Made by a program: the position numbers and the translations under genes
Shown here: positions 53,550 through 61,954 of the stretch, one piece after another
How the letters are laid out: each line of letters begins with the position of its first letter
Position numbering within the stretch: position 1 is the stretch's first letter
The notes under the pieces: generated by a model
The model's input: only the letters and a program-made list of their open reading frames with translations
Databases searched by the model: none
What the model was told of the DNA's origin: nothing
Origin: Mariaggregatimicrobium sp964498785
GTDB taxonomy: Bacteria > Zhuqueibacterota > Zhuqueibacteria > Thermofontimicrobiales > Thiofontviventaceae
NCBI GenBank assembly: GCA_964498785.1
Contig: CAZCJL010000012.1
Coordinates: forward strand, 1-64,000
Direction of reading: 5' to 3'
Length of the DNA stretch: 64,000 nt

Positions 53550-54536
53550 ATGGAAAAAAAAAATTATCAATATTTGTTCGGGCCTGTGCCCTCACGGCGA
53601 TTGGATATTTCGCTCGGCGTGGACCTGGTTCCGCATAAAACCTGTTCGTTGAATTGTATTTATTGTGAATGCGGAGCTACGACCAGATTAACCACGAAGC
53701 GTAAAGAATACATACCCACTTCAGCAATTATTTCTGAACTGGAAGATTATTTGGCCAATAAACCGCATTTGGATTTTATTACATTTTCCGGCTCTGGCGA
53801 GCCAACGCTACATTCTGGAATTGGAGAGATCCTGGATTTCATAAAAAAAAGGTTTCCAGCCTATAAAACGGCTTTAATTACAAATTCCACGCTTTTCCAT
53901 CTACCTGAATTGCGGGAACAAGTGAAAGACATCGATGTGTTGCTGCCATCTCTGGATTCAGCATCAGAAACAGTTTTCAGGAAAATAAACAGACCCAACC
54001 GAAAATTAAACATTCAATCGATTATAGAAGGGTTAGCATCGTTTAATGATAATTTCAACGGAGAAATGTGGCTGGAAATTTTTATTGTAAAAGGTCTTAA
54101 CGATACGGATGCTGAACTGGCGTTGTTACGGGATGCAATTCATGTTATTAAGCCAGCGCGTATTCAAATCAATACGCTCGATCGTCCGGGAACAGAAAGT
54201 TGGATTCGTCCCGTATTGACGATTGAATTACAGCAGATTCTGGATAAACTTGCCTGGAACGGCGAAATTATTGCTCGGTTCCATAACAAAAAGCAAACTG
54301 GAATTTTTGATCTGGACACAAAAAATGCAATTTTTCAATTAATTAAACGGCGACCGTGTACAGTCGACGACCTGGCATCAGCCCTTGGAATGAATATTCG
54401 AGAGGTTAATAAATATATCGAAGATATGGTTAAGCAAAATTTAATTATTTTTGAAAATCTGGAACGTGGCATTTTTTATCGTTTGAATGACAAAGAAAAA
54501 GTTAATCTGAACAAATCACTTTCGGAGAAGCAATGA
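53550..54536 (+). CDS. Radical SAM protein with C-terminal winged helix
   Basis: The 328-residue protein opens with YQYLFGPVPSRRLDISLGVD, a stretch typical of COG0731-type radical SAM enzymes. The cluster motif is C32-x3-C36-x2-C39 (TCSLNCIYCECG), followed by SGSGEPTL for SAM binding. Residues 260-320 form a winged-helix-like tail (IFQLIKRRPCTVDDLASALG). I choose the ATG at 53550; an upstream in-frame ATG at 53517 adds residues that do not match the family start. It overlaps yggS by 4 bp. The substrate is unknown. Confidence 0.88.
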   Translation: MEKKNYQYLFGPVPSRRLDISLGVDLVPHKTCSLNCIYCECGATTRLTTKRKEYIPTSAIISELEDYLANKPHLDFITFSGSGEPTLHSGIGEILDFIKKRFPAYKTALITNSTLFHLPELREQVKDIDVLLPSLDSASETVFRKINRPNRKLNIQSIIEGLASFNDNFNGEMWLEIFIVKGLNDTDAELALLRDAIHVIKPARIQINTLDRPGTESWIRPVLTIELQQILDKLAWNGEIIARFHNKKQTGIFDLDTKNAIFQLIKRRPCTVDDLASALGMNIREVNKYIEDMVKQNLIIFENLERGIFYRLNDKEKVNLNKSLSEKQ

Positions 54537-55207
54537 ATAGTGAATTCATTAAACGTTCAGTTATGAAAATAATTAATTTTTTGCCACCTCACGTTATGTT
54601 GGTAGCTGCCGCTAAAACCCGCAATGTTGAGGAAGTGCAAGCAGCAGTTGACGCTGGTGTTAAGATATTGGGATACAATTACTTGCAAGAGGCTGAAAAA
54701 ATTTATGGGGTGATTGGCGATCAGGTGCAATGGCACATGATTGGACATTTACAAAAAAATAAAGCGAAAAAAGCTGTTACGCTTTTTGACATGATTGAAA
54801 CTGTCGATTCTTTAAAATTAGCGAAGATTTTGGATAAAGAATGTGAAAAACAACACAAAAAAATGCCGGTCCTGATTGAGATAAATATTGCAAAGGAACA
54901 TCAAAAATCGGGCGTTTTGCCGGAAAATGCATTGGATTTTGCCAGAAAAATGAGCTCACTATCTCATTTAAAACTGCGGGGATTGATGACCATGGGGCCA
55001 TTTGGGGCAGATTCGGATCAATTAAGAATGTTTTTTAAACAAACGAAGTCAATTTTTGATCAGATAAAAAATGAACATATTCCCAATATCGAAATGCAGT
55101 ATTTATCAATGGGAATGAGTGATAGCTATGAAATCGCTGTTGAAGAAGGGGCGAACATTATTCGAATTGGGACAAAGCTATTCGGAAAAAAAATTATTGA
55201 TCCCTGA
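54533..55207 (+). CDS. YggS/PROSC-type PLP homeostasis protein
   Basis: The 224-residue single-domain TIM barrel resembles the N-terminal domain of alanine racemase. The PLP lysine is Lys28 (LVAAAKTR). The family hallmarks WHMIGHLQKNKA, LIEINIAKEHQKSG, GLMTMGPFG and LSMGMSDSYEIAVEEGANIIR are seen; the last is cited in parts: LSMGMSDSYEIA and EEGANIIRIGTKLFG. It buffers pyridoxal phosphate and affects amino-acid metabolism. The ATG overlaps the preceding stop (ATGA). The N-terminus is slightly shorter than usual. Confidence 0.92.
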   Translation: MNSEFIKRSVMKIINFLPPHVMLVAAAKTRNVEEVQAAVDAGVKILGYNYLQEAEKIYGVIGDQVQWHMIGHLQKNKAKKAVTLFDMIETVDSLKLAKILDKECEKQHKKMPVLIEINIAKEHQKSGVLPENALDFARKMSSLSHLKLRGLMTMGPFGADSDQLRMFFKQTKSIFDQIKNEHIPNIEMQYLSMGMSDSYEIAVEEGANIIRIGTKLFGKKIIDP

Positions 55208-55308
55208 TTGTTTCTAAATTAATCTTGGATTGTTCAGATTTCCCGAGTATGTTTAAATAACCAGAAACATAAAACTTAATAACGGGAATAAAGGAAGCGA
55301 GTATTGTA

Positions 55309-56178
55309 GTGGAAACGAGGAAAGAATTTAAGGTTACTTATGATTGTATACCATGTTCAATTGGTAGTTTAATTAAGTTGTTAAATACTAATTTTATTAA
55401 AGAAGATAAAAAAGATAATGCGATGCGCGGGTTGTTAAAATTTTTGAGTGAAATGGATTATCAACAAGCTCCACCCGCCTTGGGGCAAAAAATGCATCGC
55501 ATTATTCGAAATATTCTTGAAAATCCGGATCCGTATAAGCAGATAAAGCAGGAGTTTAATCGGCTAATGCTTGATGATTATGACAAGTTGCAGTTAGAAG
55601 TGAAAACAGCGGCTGATTCATTTAATATGGCATTGCGTTTTGCCATTGCTGGCAATATTATCGATTTCGGCCCAAATCATCATTTTGATATTAACGAAAC
55701 TATTGAGCAGGCACGATCAGTTAATTTGGCGATTGATCATTCGAAATCACTTCGAGATGCGCTTGATTCTGCACAAACCGTGTTGTATTTGGGAGACAAT
55801 GCGGGCGAGATTGTGTTGGACAGGCTTTTTCTGGAAACAATCCAACATCCGAATGTGTTTTTCGCGGTACGCGGAGGACCAATTATCAACGACGTGACTA
55901 TTGAAGATGCAGAGGCAGTAGGAATTGATAAAATAGCGACGATAATTTCCAATGGACAGAATGCACCGGGCACTCTGCTTGAGACTGTTTCCGACGATTT
56001 CAGAGAATTGTTTGATACTGCTGATTTGATCATTTCCAAGGGACAGGGAAATTATGAAGGGCTTGCAAATTGTGAAAAAAATATTTATTTTCTATTAATG
56101 GCAAAATGTGATCATGTTGCGGCGCATCTTGGCGTGACATGCGGTGATTTTGTTGTTGTTAATAAATTCTATAAATAA
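55309..56178 (+). CDS. DUF89/ARMT1-type damage-control metallophosphatase
   Basis: The 289-residue protein begins at GTG with a Cys pair, C13-x2-C16 (YDCIPCSIGSL). It has the DUF89 motifs LGDNAGEIVLDRLFLE, AVRGGPIINDVTIEDA and SKGQGNYEGL, whose Asp/Asn residues bind the metal. Family members hydrolyse damaged or side-product phosphometabolites. The N-terminal Cys pair marks the prokaryotic subfamily I. It stands in a plus-strand run of cofactor-related genes. The substrate is not predictable. Confidence 0.88.
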   Translation: METRKEFKVTYDCIPCSIGSLIKLLNTNFIKEDKKDNAMRGLLKFLSEMDYQQAPPALGQKMHRIIRNILENPDPYKQIKQEFNRLMLDDYDKLQLEVKTAADSFNMALRFAIAGNIIDFGPNHHFDINETIEQARSVNLAIDHSKSLRDALDSAQTVLYLGDNAGEIVLDRLFLETIQHPNVFFAVRGGPIINDVTIEDAEAVGIDKIATIISNGQNAPGTLLETVSDDFRELFDTADLIISKGQGNYEGLANCEKNIYFLLMAKCDHVAAHLGVTCGDFVVVNKFYK

Positions 56179-56214
56179 ATCAATAATGAGCGATTATTGA
56201 AAAGGAGGTTTTCC

Positions 56215-56601
56215 ATGAAAATTGCTTTCGGTACAGACGATAAATTAACCATCACCAAAAGGCAGTTCGAAGAAAGCCTTTATTATTCAGTTTACGAAAT
56301 ATTAAACGGGCAGATTTTTTCACAGCAAATAAGGGATAATCCGTATTTGCAAAATTTTGCTGATGAGTCGAAAAATTGCTGCCTGAAAGTGCTAGAGGAT
56401 TGCGATATATTTATTGGGCGAGATATGAACAATTTGCCACTGTCTGAATTGGCTGATAAGAATGTGGAAGTTATCAGCTCAACTTTGGACAGCATTGAAG
56501 ATGCCGTTAATTCATTTCTTAATTCCGAAGAAAAATATTTTCGTTATTACAATCCAAAAGAGAAACAATTTACAGACTTCGTGGCAATCCTTAAAAATTG
56601 A
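56215..56601 (+). CDS. NifX/NafY-like (dinitrogenase iron-molybdenum cofactor) family protein
   Basis: The 128-residue protein has the small RNase-H-like fold of the NifX/NifB C-terminal family: a start KIAFGTDDKLTITKRQFEES, then a Cys-bearing middle (KNCCLKVLEDCDIFIGRDM) and a closing EVISSTLDSIEDAVNSFL. Such proteins carry iron-sulfur or iron-molybdenum precursors or serve as scaffolds; many occur outside nitrogen fixers. AAGGAGGTTTTCC before the ATG at 56215 fixes the start. It lies 36 bp after the DUF89 gene and 47 bp before the sirtuin gene. No nitrogenase gene is here. Confidence 0.75.
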   Translation: MKIAFGTDDKLTITKRQFEESLYYSVYEILNGQIFSQQIRDNPYLQNFADESKNCCLKVLEDCDIFIGRDMNNLPLSELADKNVEVISSTLDSIEDAVNSFLNSEEKYFRYYNPKEKQFTDFVAILKN

Positions 56602-56648
56602 AGTAAATGAACAGAAGGCACTCGATCGCCGGAAAAGTTATTTAATAT

Positions 56649-57386
56649 ATGAATGAATTATCTGTTAAACATGCTGTCGATCTGATAAAGAATTCACGAC
56701 ATACTACAGTTTTTACCGGCGCCGGGATTTCGGTTGAAAGCGGTATTCCTCCTTTCCGGGGTGAGAATGGATTATGGTCTGTTTACGATCCAAAATATTT
56801 GGATATTTTCTATTTTAATACACAACCGGCTAAAACCTGGGATATGCTTACAGAGCTTTTTTATAAACATTTCGGAAACACACGCCCGAATCGGGCGCAT
56901 ATCGCTATTGCAGAACTAGAAAAGAAATCAATTGTTAAGGCTGTAATTACGCAAAATATTGATAATTTACATCAGGAAGCCGGGAGCAAAAATGTCATTG
57001 AATTTCACGGGACATATCGGCGGTTGGTTTGCATTCACTGCGAACGACGATTTTCCTATTCAGAAGAACACTTAAAAAAACGTCCGCCCCGTTGCGAGAA
57101 ATGTGATGGTATATTAAAACCGGATTTCGTTTTTTTTAGTGAACCAATCCCGAATGATGCAAACCGACGTTCATTTCAGGAAGCTGAAATAGCGGATGTT
57201 TTTTTAGTTATTGGGACTACCGGAGAAATCCAGCCGGCGTCAACAATTCCGGTACTGGCTCATCAGAATGGCGCAAAAATAATTGAAATAAATATAAAAG
57301 AATCGAAATTTACAAATGCTATTGTTGATGTCTTTTTGCAGGGTAAGGCAACTGAAATTATGGATCAATTTCTGGCTTATTTATAA
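56649..57386 (+). CDS. Sirtuin NAD-dependent protein deacylase
   Basis: The 245-residue sirtuin (CobB/SIR2 family) removes acyl groups from lysine using NAD+. It has the NAD motif FTGAGISVESGIPPFRG (22-38), catalytic His120 in IEFHGTY, and QNIDNLH. The zinc site is Cys128, Cys131, Cys149 and Cys152. The Tyr/Arg pair of desuccinylases is not evident, so deacetylation is the more likely activity. It precedes the PAS-sigma-54 regulator gene. Confidence 0.93.
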   Translation: MNELSVKHAVDLIKNSRHTTVFTGAGISVESGIPPFRGENGLWSVYDPKYLDIFYFNTQPAKTWDMLTELFYKHFGNTRPNRAHIAIAELEKKSIVKAVITQNIDNLHQEAGSKNVIEFHGTYRRLVCIHCERRFSYSEEHLKKRPPRCEKCDGILKPDFVFFSEPIPNDANRRSFQEAEIADVFLVIGTTGEIQPASTIPVLAHQNGAKIIEINIKESKFTNAIVDVFLQGKATEIMDQFLAYL

Positions 57387-57422
57387 AACAAATACGAACG
57401 CATAACAAGCGCTTTGGTACTT

Positions 57423-58772
57423 ATGACAGATGAAAAGCAACACATTAATTTGAACAAACAAACAGATGTTATTCTTGACAGCATTGCCGATGGGGTTTTT
57501 ACCGTCAATTGCGACTGGAGCATAACTTCGTTTAATCTGGCGGCAGAAAAGATTACCGGGGTTAAAAAATCTGAGGCTATTGGCCAAACATGTCGCGATG
57601 TTTTTCACTCAAATATTTGTGACGGGAACTGCATTTTAAAACAGAGTATCAAAGAAGACCGGCCGATCGTTAATAAGTCGATCTACATTGTTAATGCAGT
57701 GGGAAAACAGATTCCCATTAGCATTAGTGCTGCACCGATGAAAGATGCAGATGGAAAAATCATCGGCGGCGTGGAAACATTTCGCGATTTATCAGAAGTC
57801 ATGGAACTGCGCAAGCAACTACACAAGCAGTATTCATTTCAGGATATTATTAGCAAGAACCGTAAGATTCAGGAGATTTTTGAGATTTTGCCTGATATTG
57901 CTACCAGCGAAAGCACAGCACTAATTCAAGGAGAAAGCGGTACTGGAAAAGAACTCTTCGCACGAGCAATTCATAAATTGAGCGACCGTTCCCATAAACC
58001 ACTTATTACAGTCAATTGTGGTGCGTTGCCAGACACATTGCTGGAATCAGAGCTTTTTGGATATAAAGCGGGAGCGTTTACAGACGCCAAAAAAGATAAA
58101 CCAGGCCGATTTGATCTGGCCGAAGGCGGCACCATTTTTCTTGATGAAATCGGCGATATTTCTCCGGCATTACAGATTCGGTTGCTTCGGGTGTTAGAAG
58201 AAAAAATTTATGAACCACTTGGCGCAACGAAATCGGTAAACGCAGATGTGCGAGTGATCGCAGCCACAAATAAAAATTTAGCTCGATTGGTTAATGAACA
58301 CGAGTATCGCGAAGACCTGTTTTATCGCCTTAATGTCGTCACTGTAAATTTGCCTGCTCTCAAAGATAGAAAAGAGGACATTCCGTTATTAGTCGATCAT
58401 TTTATACAACGCTTCAATCGGTTGAAAAATAAAAATATTACGAATGTTTCAGACGATGTGTTAGCATTACTTATGACGCACAATTTCCCCGGAAATATTC
58501 GGGAATTGGAAAATATAATTGAATATGCATTTATTTTATGCCGCGATGAAATCATTCAAATTGCCCATTTACCTGATAATTTGAAGTCTAAATATAGCAA
58601 ATTAAGTGATGATAGCGCCTCTGGCTTAACATTGGAAGCAATTCAAAAAAGAGCAATTGAGCAGGCACTCATCCGAAATGATTGGAAGAAAATGAAAACA
58701 GCCCGTGAGCTAAATATTGATAAGGGGACATTACGCAGAATGATTCAAAGACTGGAGATTAAAGAGCCGTGA
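57423..58772 (+). CDS. PAS-domain sigma-54 activator with Cys cluster
   Basis: The 449-residue activator has an N-terminal PAS domain (10-125) with cysteines C57-x8-C66-x3-C70 (GQTCRDVFHSNICDGNCILK), a recurrent pattern in PAS-type enhancer-binding proteins that may hold a cluster or metal. The AAA+ domain has GESGTGKE, loop GAFTDA in place of GAFTGA, and IFLDEIGDIS. A Fis-like helix-turn-helix ends it (MKTARELNIDKGTLRRMIQR). It has no receiver domain, so it senses directly. I use the ATG at 57423; a TTG at 57414 is the alternative. Its stop overlaps the start of the IscU-methyltransferase gene (GTGA), tying it to Fe-S or cofactor functions. Confidence 0.9.
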   Translation: MTDEKQHINLNKQTDVILDSIADGVFTVNCDWSITSFNLAAEKITGVKKSEAIGQTCRDVFHSNICDGNCILKQSIKEDRPIVNKSIYIVNAVGKQIPISISAAPMKDADGKIIGGVETFRDLSEVMELRKQLHKQYSFQDIISKNRKIQEIFEILPDIATSESTALIQGESGTGKELFARAIHKLSDRSHKPLITVNCGALPDTLLESELFGYKAGAFTDAKKDKPGRFDLAEGGTIFLDEIGDISPALQIRLLRVLEEKIYEPLGATKSVNADVRVIAATNKNLARLVNEHEYREDLFYRLNVVTVNLPALKDRKEDIPLLVDHFIQRFNRLKNKNITNVSDDVLALLMTHNFPGNIRELENIIEYAFILCRDEIIQIAHLPDNLKSKYSKLSDDSASGLTLEAIQKRAIEQALIRNDWKKMKTARELNIDKGTLRRMIQRLEIKEP

Positions 58773-59749
58773 GTACACAAGATGTAATTGACCTGCCTTT
58801 AAATGATAAAATAATAGAGCATTTCCAGAATCCGCGCAATATTGGAGAAATTGAAAATGCCGACGGTTTTGCTGTTATCGGTGATCCGAAATGCGGTGAC
58901 TACATAAAAGTCTGGCTTGAAATTAAAGATGAAAAAATTGCGGATTTTAAATTTAAAGTTTTTGGATGCTGGGGAGCGATTTCAACCACAAGCGTGGTTT
59001 CTGAACTGGCAATCGGGAAATCTCTGAAAGAGGCATCCTTACTCACTGACCACGATGTAATTCAAGAATTGGGCGGAATATCACAAAACAAACAGCACTG
59101 CTCGTTATTAGGAATTCAGGGATTACGAACCGCAATCGCTGATTATTTAATCAAAGATAATCATAGAAAATATATTGATCGGATTGAAGAATATCGCAAG
59201 CTCGGATATGATTTTCCGTTAGCGCGGGATTTTATGGTACAGATGATCAGGGATGTGCCTAAATCTGCGCTTGTGCTGGATGTGGGAACAGGCAAAGGCC
59301 ATTTAGCCCTTGCTATTGCCCGTTCCGGCCGAAAGTGTATTTCGGTTGACATTTCAGATGAGGAGATGCATTATGCTCAGCTAAACGCGATTTATTATCG
59401 ACTGGATCATTTGATTCAATTTGAGAATCAGGATGCGCACTATTTAAAATTCATTGACGATTATTTTGATGTTGTTATGACGGCTGCTTTCATTCATCAT
59501 GTGGATGATCCTGAACCAGTATTAAATCAATTCATTCGTGTCTTAAAACCCGGTGGAAATATTATAATTTCCGATTTTAATGAAAATGGTTTAAAAATGG
59601 TCGATGAACGGCATCAGAAAGAAGGAAATGTTCACCATGTCCACGGATGGCGAATGGAAAAAGTAAAACAATGGTTTGAAGATATGCACTATCATGCAAA
59701 GTTAATAGACGAGGAATTTGAGACGATTGTCACAGTTACCTTAAGATAA
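58769..59749 (+). CDS. IscU/NifU scaffold fused to a SAM-dependent methyltransferase
   Basis: The 326-residue protein joins two domains. Residues 1-130 are an Fe-S scaffold with all three cluster cysteines and the partner Asp: Cys42 and Asp44 (GDPKCGDYIKV), Cys67 (FGCWGAISTTSV), Cys111 (KQHCSLLGIQGLRTAI). Residues 165-326 are a class I methyltransferase with SAM motif LDVGTGKGHLALAIA (170-184), acidic VDIS and AAFIHHVDDPEPVLNQ. No frameshift separates them. It starts at GTG overlapping the regulator gene and is followed after 13 bp by the Fe-S carrier Mrp/ApbC. I infer a scaffold whose methyltransferase may act on a cluster-linked or metal substrate. I do not know of a described function. Confidence 0.85.
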   Translation: MSTQDVIDLPLNDKIIEHFQNPRNIGEIENADGFAVIGDPKCGDYIKVWLEIKDEKIADFKFKVFGCWGAISTTSVVSELAIGKSLKEASLLTDHDVIQELGGISQNKQHCSLLGIQGLRTAIADYLIKDNHRKYIDRIEEYRKLGYDFPLARDFMVQMIRDVPKSALVLDVGTGKGHLALAIARSGRKCISVDISDEEMHYAQLNAIYYRLDHLIQFENQDAHYLKFIDDYFDVVMTAAFIHHVDDPEPVLNQFIRVLKPGGNIIISDFNENGLKMVDERHQKEGNVHHVHGWRMEKVKQWFEDMHYHAKLIDEEFETIVTVTLR

Positions 59750-59762
59750 TTTGGAGGAATAA

Positions 59763-60602
59763 ATGAACAGAGAAAAAAAGCCGGACGACAGAAAACTACA
59801 GCAAGAAATGCTGGATACGGCAATTAGAGAAAACATGAAACGAATTAAACATAAATTAATCGTAATGAGTGGAAAAGGTGGAGTGGGAAAAAGCACGGTA
59901 TCAACAAATCTGGCCTATGGATTAATGATGAGCGGATTTAAAGTCGGATTAATGGATACGGATATACACGGCCCATCGTTGGGTAAAATGCTTGGAATTG
60001 AGGGTAAATTTATTCAGCCGGCTGATCAGGGCGGGCTGTTACCCATCGAAGTGAATGGCATTAAGGTTATAACAATGGCTTCTATTATGCAGGATTCGGA
60101 TGCACCGGTTATCTGGCGCGGGCCCTTGAAGATGGGGGCAATAAAGCAGTTTTTAGGAGACATTCACTGGGGCGATCTGGATTATCTGATCATCGATTCT
60201 CCTCCCGGGACTGGCGATGAACCTCTCAGCGTTTGCCAGTTGATACCGGAAGCAGATGGATCTATAATTGTGACCACTCCGCAGGATGTGGCTCTGATTG
60301 ACTCGCGGAAAACAGTTCGGTTTTCACAAGCACTCAAAATACCTATTTTGGGAATTATTGAAAATATGAGCGGCTTTAACTGTCCTCATTGTAACAAACC
60401 AATCAATCTATTTAAAATTGGCGGGGGAGAGAAGGCTGCAAAGACATTAAATGTGCCGTTTCTTGGCCGAATTCCGATTGATCCGCACATTGTGGAAACA
60501 AGCGATAATGGCGAGGCATTCATTTATTCTTTCGCGAAAACGAAAGCCGGTGAAGCAATGCAGGACATTGTTAATCGAATTATCGTCAAGACAAAAAATT
60601 AG
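59763..60602 (+). CDS. Mrp/ApbC/Nbp35-family Fe-S cluster carrier ATPase
   Basis: The 279-residue P-loop ATPase carries Fe-S clusters to apoproteins. It has the deviant Walker A MSGKGGVGKST (35-45), DIHGPSLGKMLG, IIDSPPGTGDEPLSV and the bridging cluster motif Cys207-x2-Cys210 (FNCPHCNK). There is no N-terminal DUF59 domain, as in archaeal and many anaerobe members. TTTGGAGGAATAA precedes the ATG. Adjacent to the IscU fusion, it most likely receives clusters from it. Confidence 0.93.
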   Translation: MNREKKPDDRKLQQEMLDTAIRENMKRIKHKLIVMSGKGGVGKSTVSTNLAYGLMMSGFKVGLMDTDIHGPSLGKMLGIEGKFIQPADQGGLLPIEVNGIKVITMASIMQDSDAPVIWRGPLKMGAIKQFLGDIHWGDLDYLIIDSPPGTGDEPLSVCQLIPEADGSIIVTTPQDVALIDSRKTVRFSQALKIPILGIIENMSGFNCPHCNKPINLFKIGGGEKAAKTLNVPFLGRIPIDPHIVETSDNGEAFIYSFAKTKAGEAMQDIVNRIIVKTKN

Positions 60603-60874
60603 CGATTATGCGTATTACTGAAATCTTTCACAGCATATAAAATTGAAGTAAACGCTCTAAGAGTTGTTTTTGCAGCGTAATAAAGCATTATAAAGTTTTA
60701 TCTCGATCATGTTAAGGTTGGCGTTTGGCACAAATATAGGCAACGGGTTGTCGCACTGTAAGATAAAAAATATTGATTGAACCGACAGATTTGCACTGTG
60801 AACACCAACTTATCATTATACAAAAATTCATCTATCACAAATTTTATTTCATAAGTTATTAGCGAAGGTTTATT
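60603..60874. other. Intergenic region (272 bp)
   Basis: It separates mrp from the next radical SAM gene. It contains TTTGGCACAAATATAGGCA (60724-60742), which looks like sigma-54 sequence but has the wrong GG-GC spacing. No gene, RNA or terminator is convincing. Confidence 0.4.
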
Positions 60875-61879
60875 ATGAAAAATATTTCTCCAATGCTTGC
60901 CAGGGGTATCATGCTAAATGCTTTAAAAAACATTGGTCTAAAAAAGCCATTGGCCATATCCTTTGAAATTACACATTCCTGTAACGCGAATTGTTCTCAT
61001 TGCGATAAAAATGGAATTATTAAAAATGAAAATATCGCACCACCAGAACGATTTGATGAAATCTATCAGGAATTGAAGCCTGTTTTTGCACAGGTCTCAG
61101 GAGGTGAGCCATTGCTTAGAGATGATTATCTGGATATCGTGAAATTATTCCGTAGCCATGGTACCTTGCCGCTTGTTTCATTTGTTTCCAATGCAGCATT
61201 AATGACGCCGGAAAAATACCTGGAGTTGACAAAAGCGGGTGTTGATCAATTCTCCTTTTCTTTGGATATGCCTGATGAGCGACACGATAAAAACAGAGCC
61301 ATTCCCGGGCTATTTAATCACCTTACTGATATTGTCCCGAAAATGACTGCGATGGGCTATTACAATGTCGCGATGATTAGTGTTATTCGAAAACAAAGTT
61401 TGCCCTATCTTGTTGATATTGCTAAAAAAGCAATGGAATGGAATGCATCCATAACTTTTAGTTCGTACACACAACTTCGTACAAACAGTGATGAGCATTC
61501 CATAAAATCGGAAGAGGATCTGAAATTATTGCGGCAACAAATTGGCGCACTAATCGAAATGAGACGAAACGGCGCACCGATTTTTAATAGTGAGCCAGTG
61601 TTTAAAAACATGATCAAATTTTTTGAAACCAATTCAATCCCGAATTGCAAAACCGGGTATCGACATCACGTTGTCAATCCGGATGGTTCATTTGTACCAT
61701 GCGCAATGCACAAAGTCAATTTTAAAACGCATCAGGAACTGGTGGAAAATTTTACCAAGAAAAATACATGCACAGCATGTTATGTTCCGCTGCGGGCAAA
61801 TACTGAATTGTCTGTCGGGGATTTGTGGAATGGTTTCGGGTGGCCCTATATAAAAGAGCGGTTTTCACGAGCAAATTAA
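60875..61879 (+). CDS. Radical SAM protein with SPASM-like C-terminal cysteines
   Basis: The 334-residue enzyme has the cluster motif C36-x3-C40-x2-C43 (HSCNANCSHCDKNG) and VSGGEPLLRDDY for SAM binding. The C-terminal region holds further cysteines (IPNCKTG, FVPCAMHKV, NTCTACYVPL) that could bind an auxiliary cluster, as in SPASM/twitch enzymes that modify peptides or act in lipid maturation. The start at 60875 is preceded by AGCGAAGG. A bidirectional terminator follows. Substrate unknown. Confidence 0.87.
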   Translation: MKNISPMLARGIMLNALKNIGLKKPLAISFEITHSCNANCSHCDKNGIIKNENIAPPERFDEIYQELKPVFAQVSGGEPLLRDDYLDIVKLFRSHGTLPLVSFVSNAALMTPEKYLELTKAGVDQFSFSLDMPDERHDKNRAIPGLFNHLTDIVPKMTAMGYYNVAMISVIRKQSLPYLVDIAKKAMEWNASITFSSYTQLRTNSDEHSIKSEEDLKLLRQQIGALIEMRRNGAPIFNSEPVFKNMIKFFETNSIPNCKTGYRHHVVNPDGSFVPCAMHKVNFKTHQELVENFTKKNTCTACYVPLRANTELSVGDLWNGFGWPYIKERFSRAN

Positions 61880-61900
61880 CGGAAATTCTTTCATATTTAC

Positions 61901-61935
61901 AAAAAAGGCGCCGTATTGTCGTGCGCCTTTTTTAG
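61901..61935. terminator. Bidirectional terminator between radical SAM gene and gatB
   Basis: An 11-bp perfect stem, AAAAAAGGCGC (61901-61911) and GCGCCTTTTTT (61923-61933), serves both convergent genes because it is A-rich on one flank and T-rich on the other. Confidence 0.9.
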
Positions 61936-61954
61936 TTGACTGAATTGAATTCAA

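Noticed and set aside
56215..56601. Evidence for a nitrogen-fixation locus from the NifX-like and IscU/NifU-like genes
   Set aside because: No nifHDK, nifB, nifE or nifN is present, and NifX-like and IscU-type domains are widespread outside nitrogen fixers.
60724..60742. Sigma-54-like TTTGGCACAAATATAGGCA before the radical SAM gene
   Set aside because: TGGCAC is a good -24 half, but the GC falls one base too far downstream and TTGC is absent.
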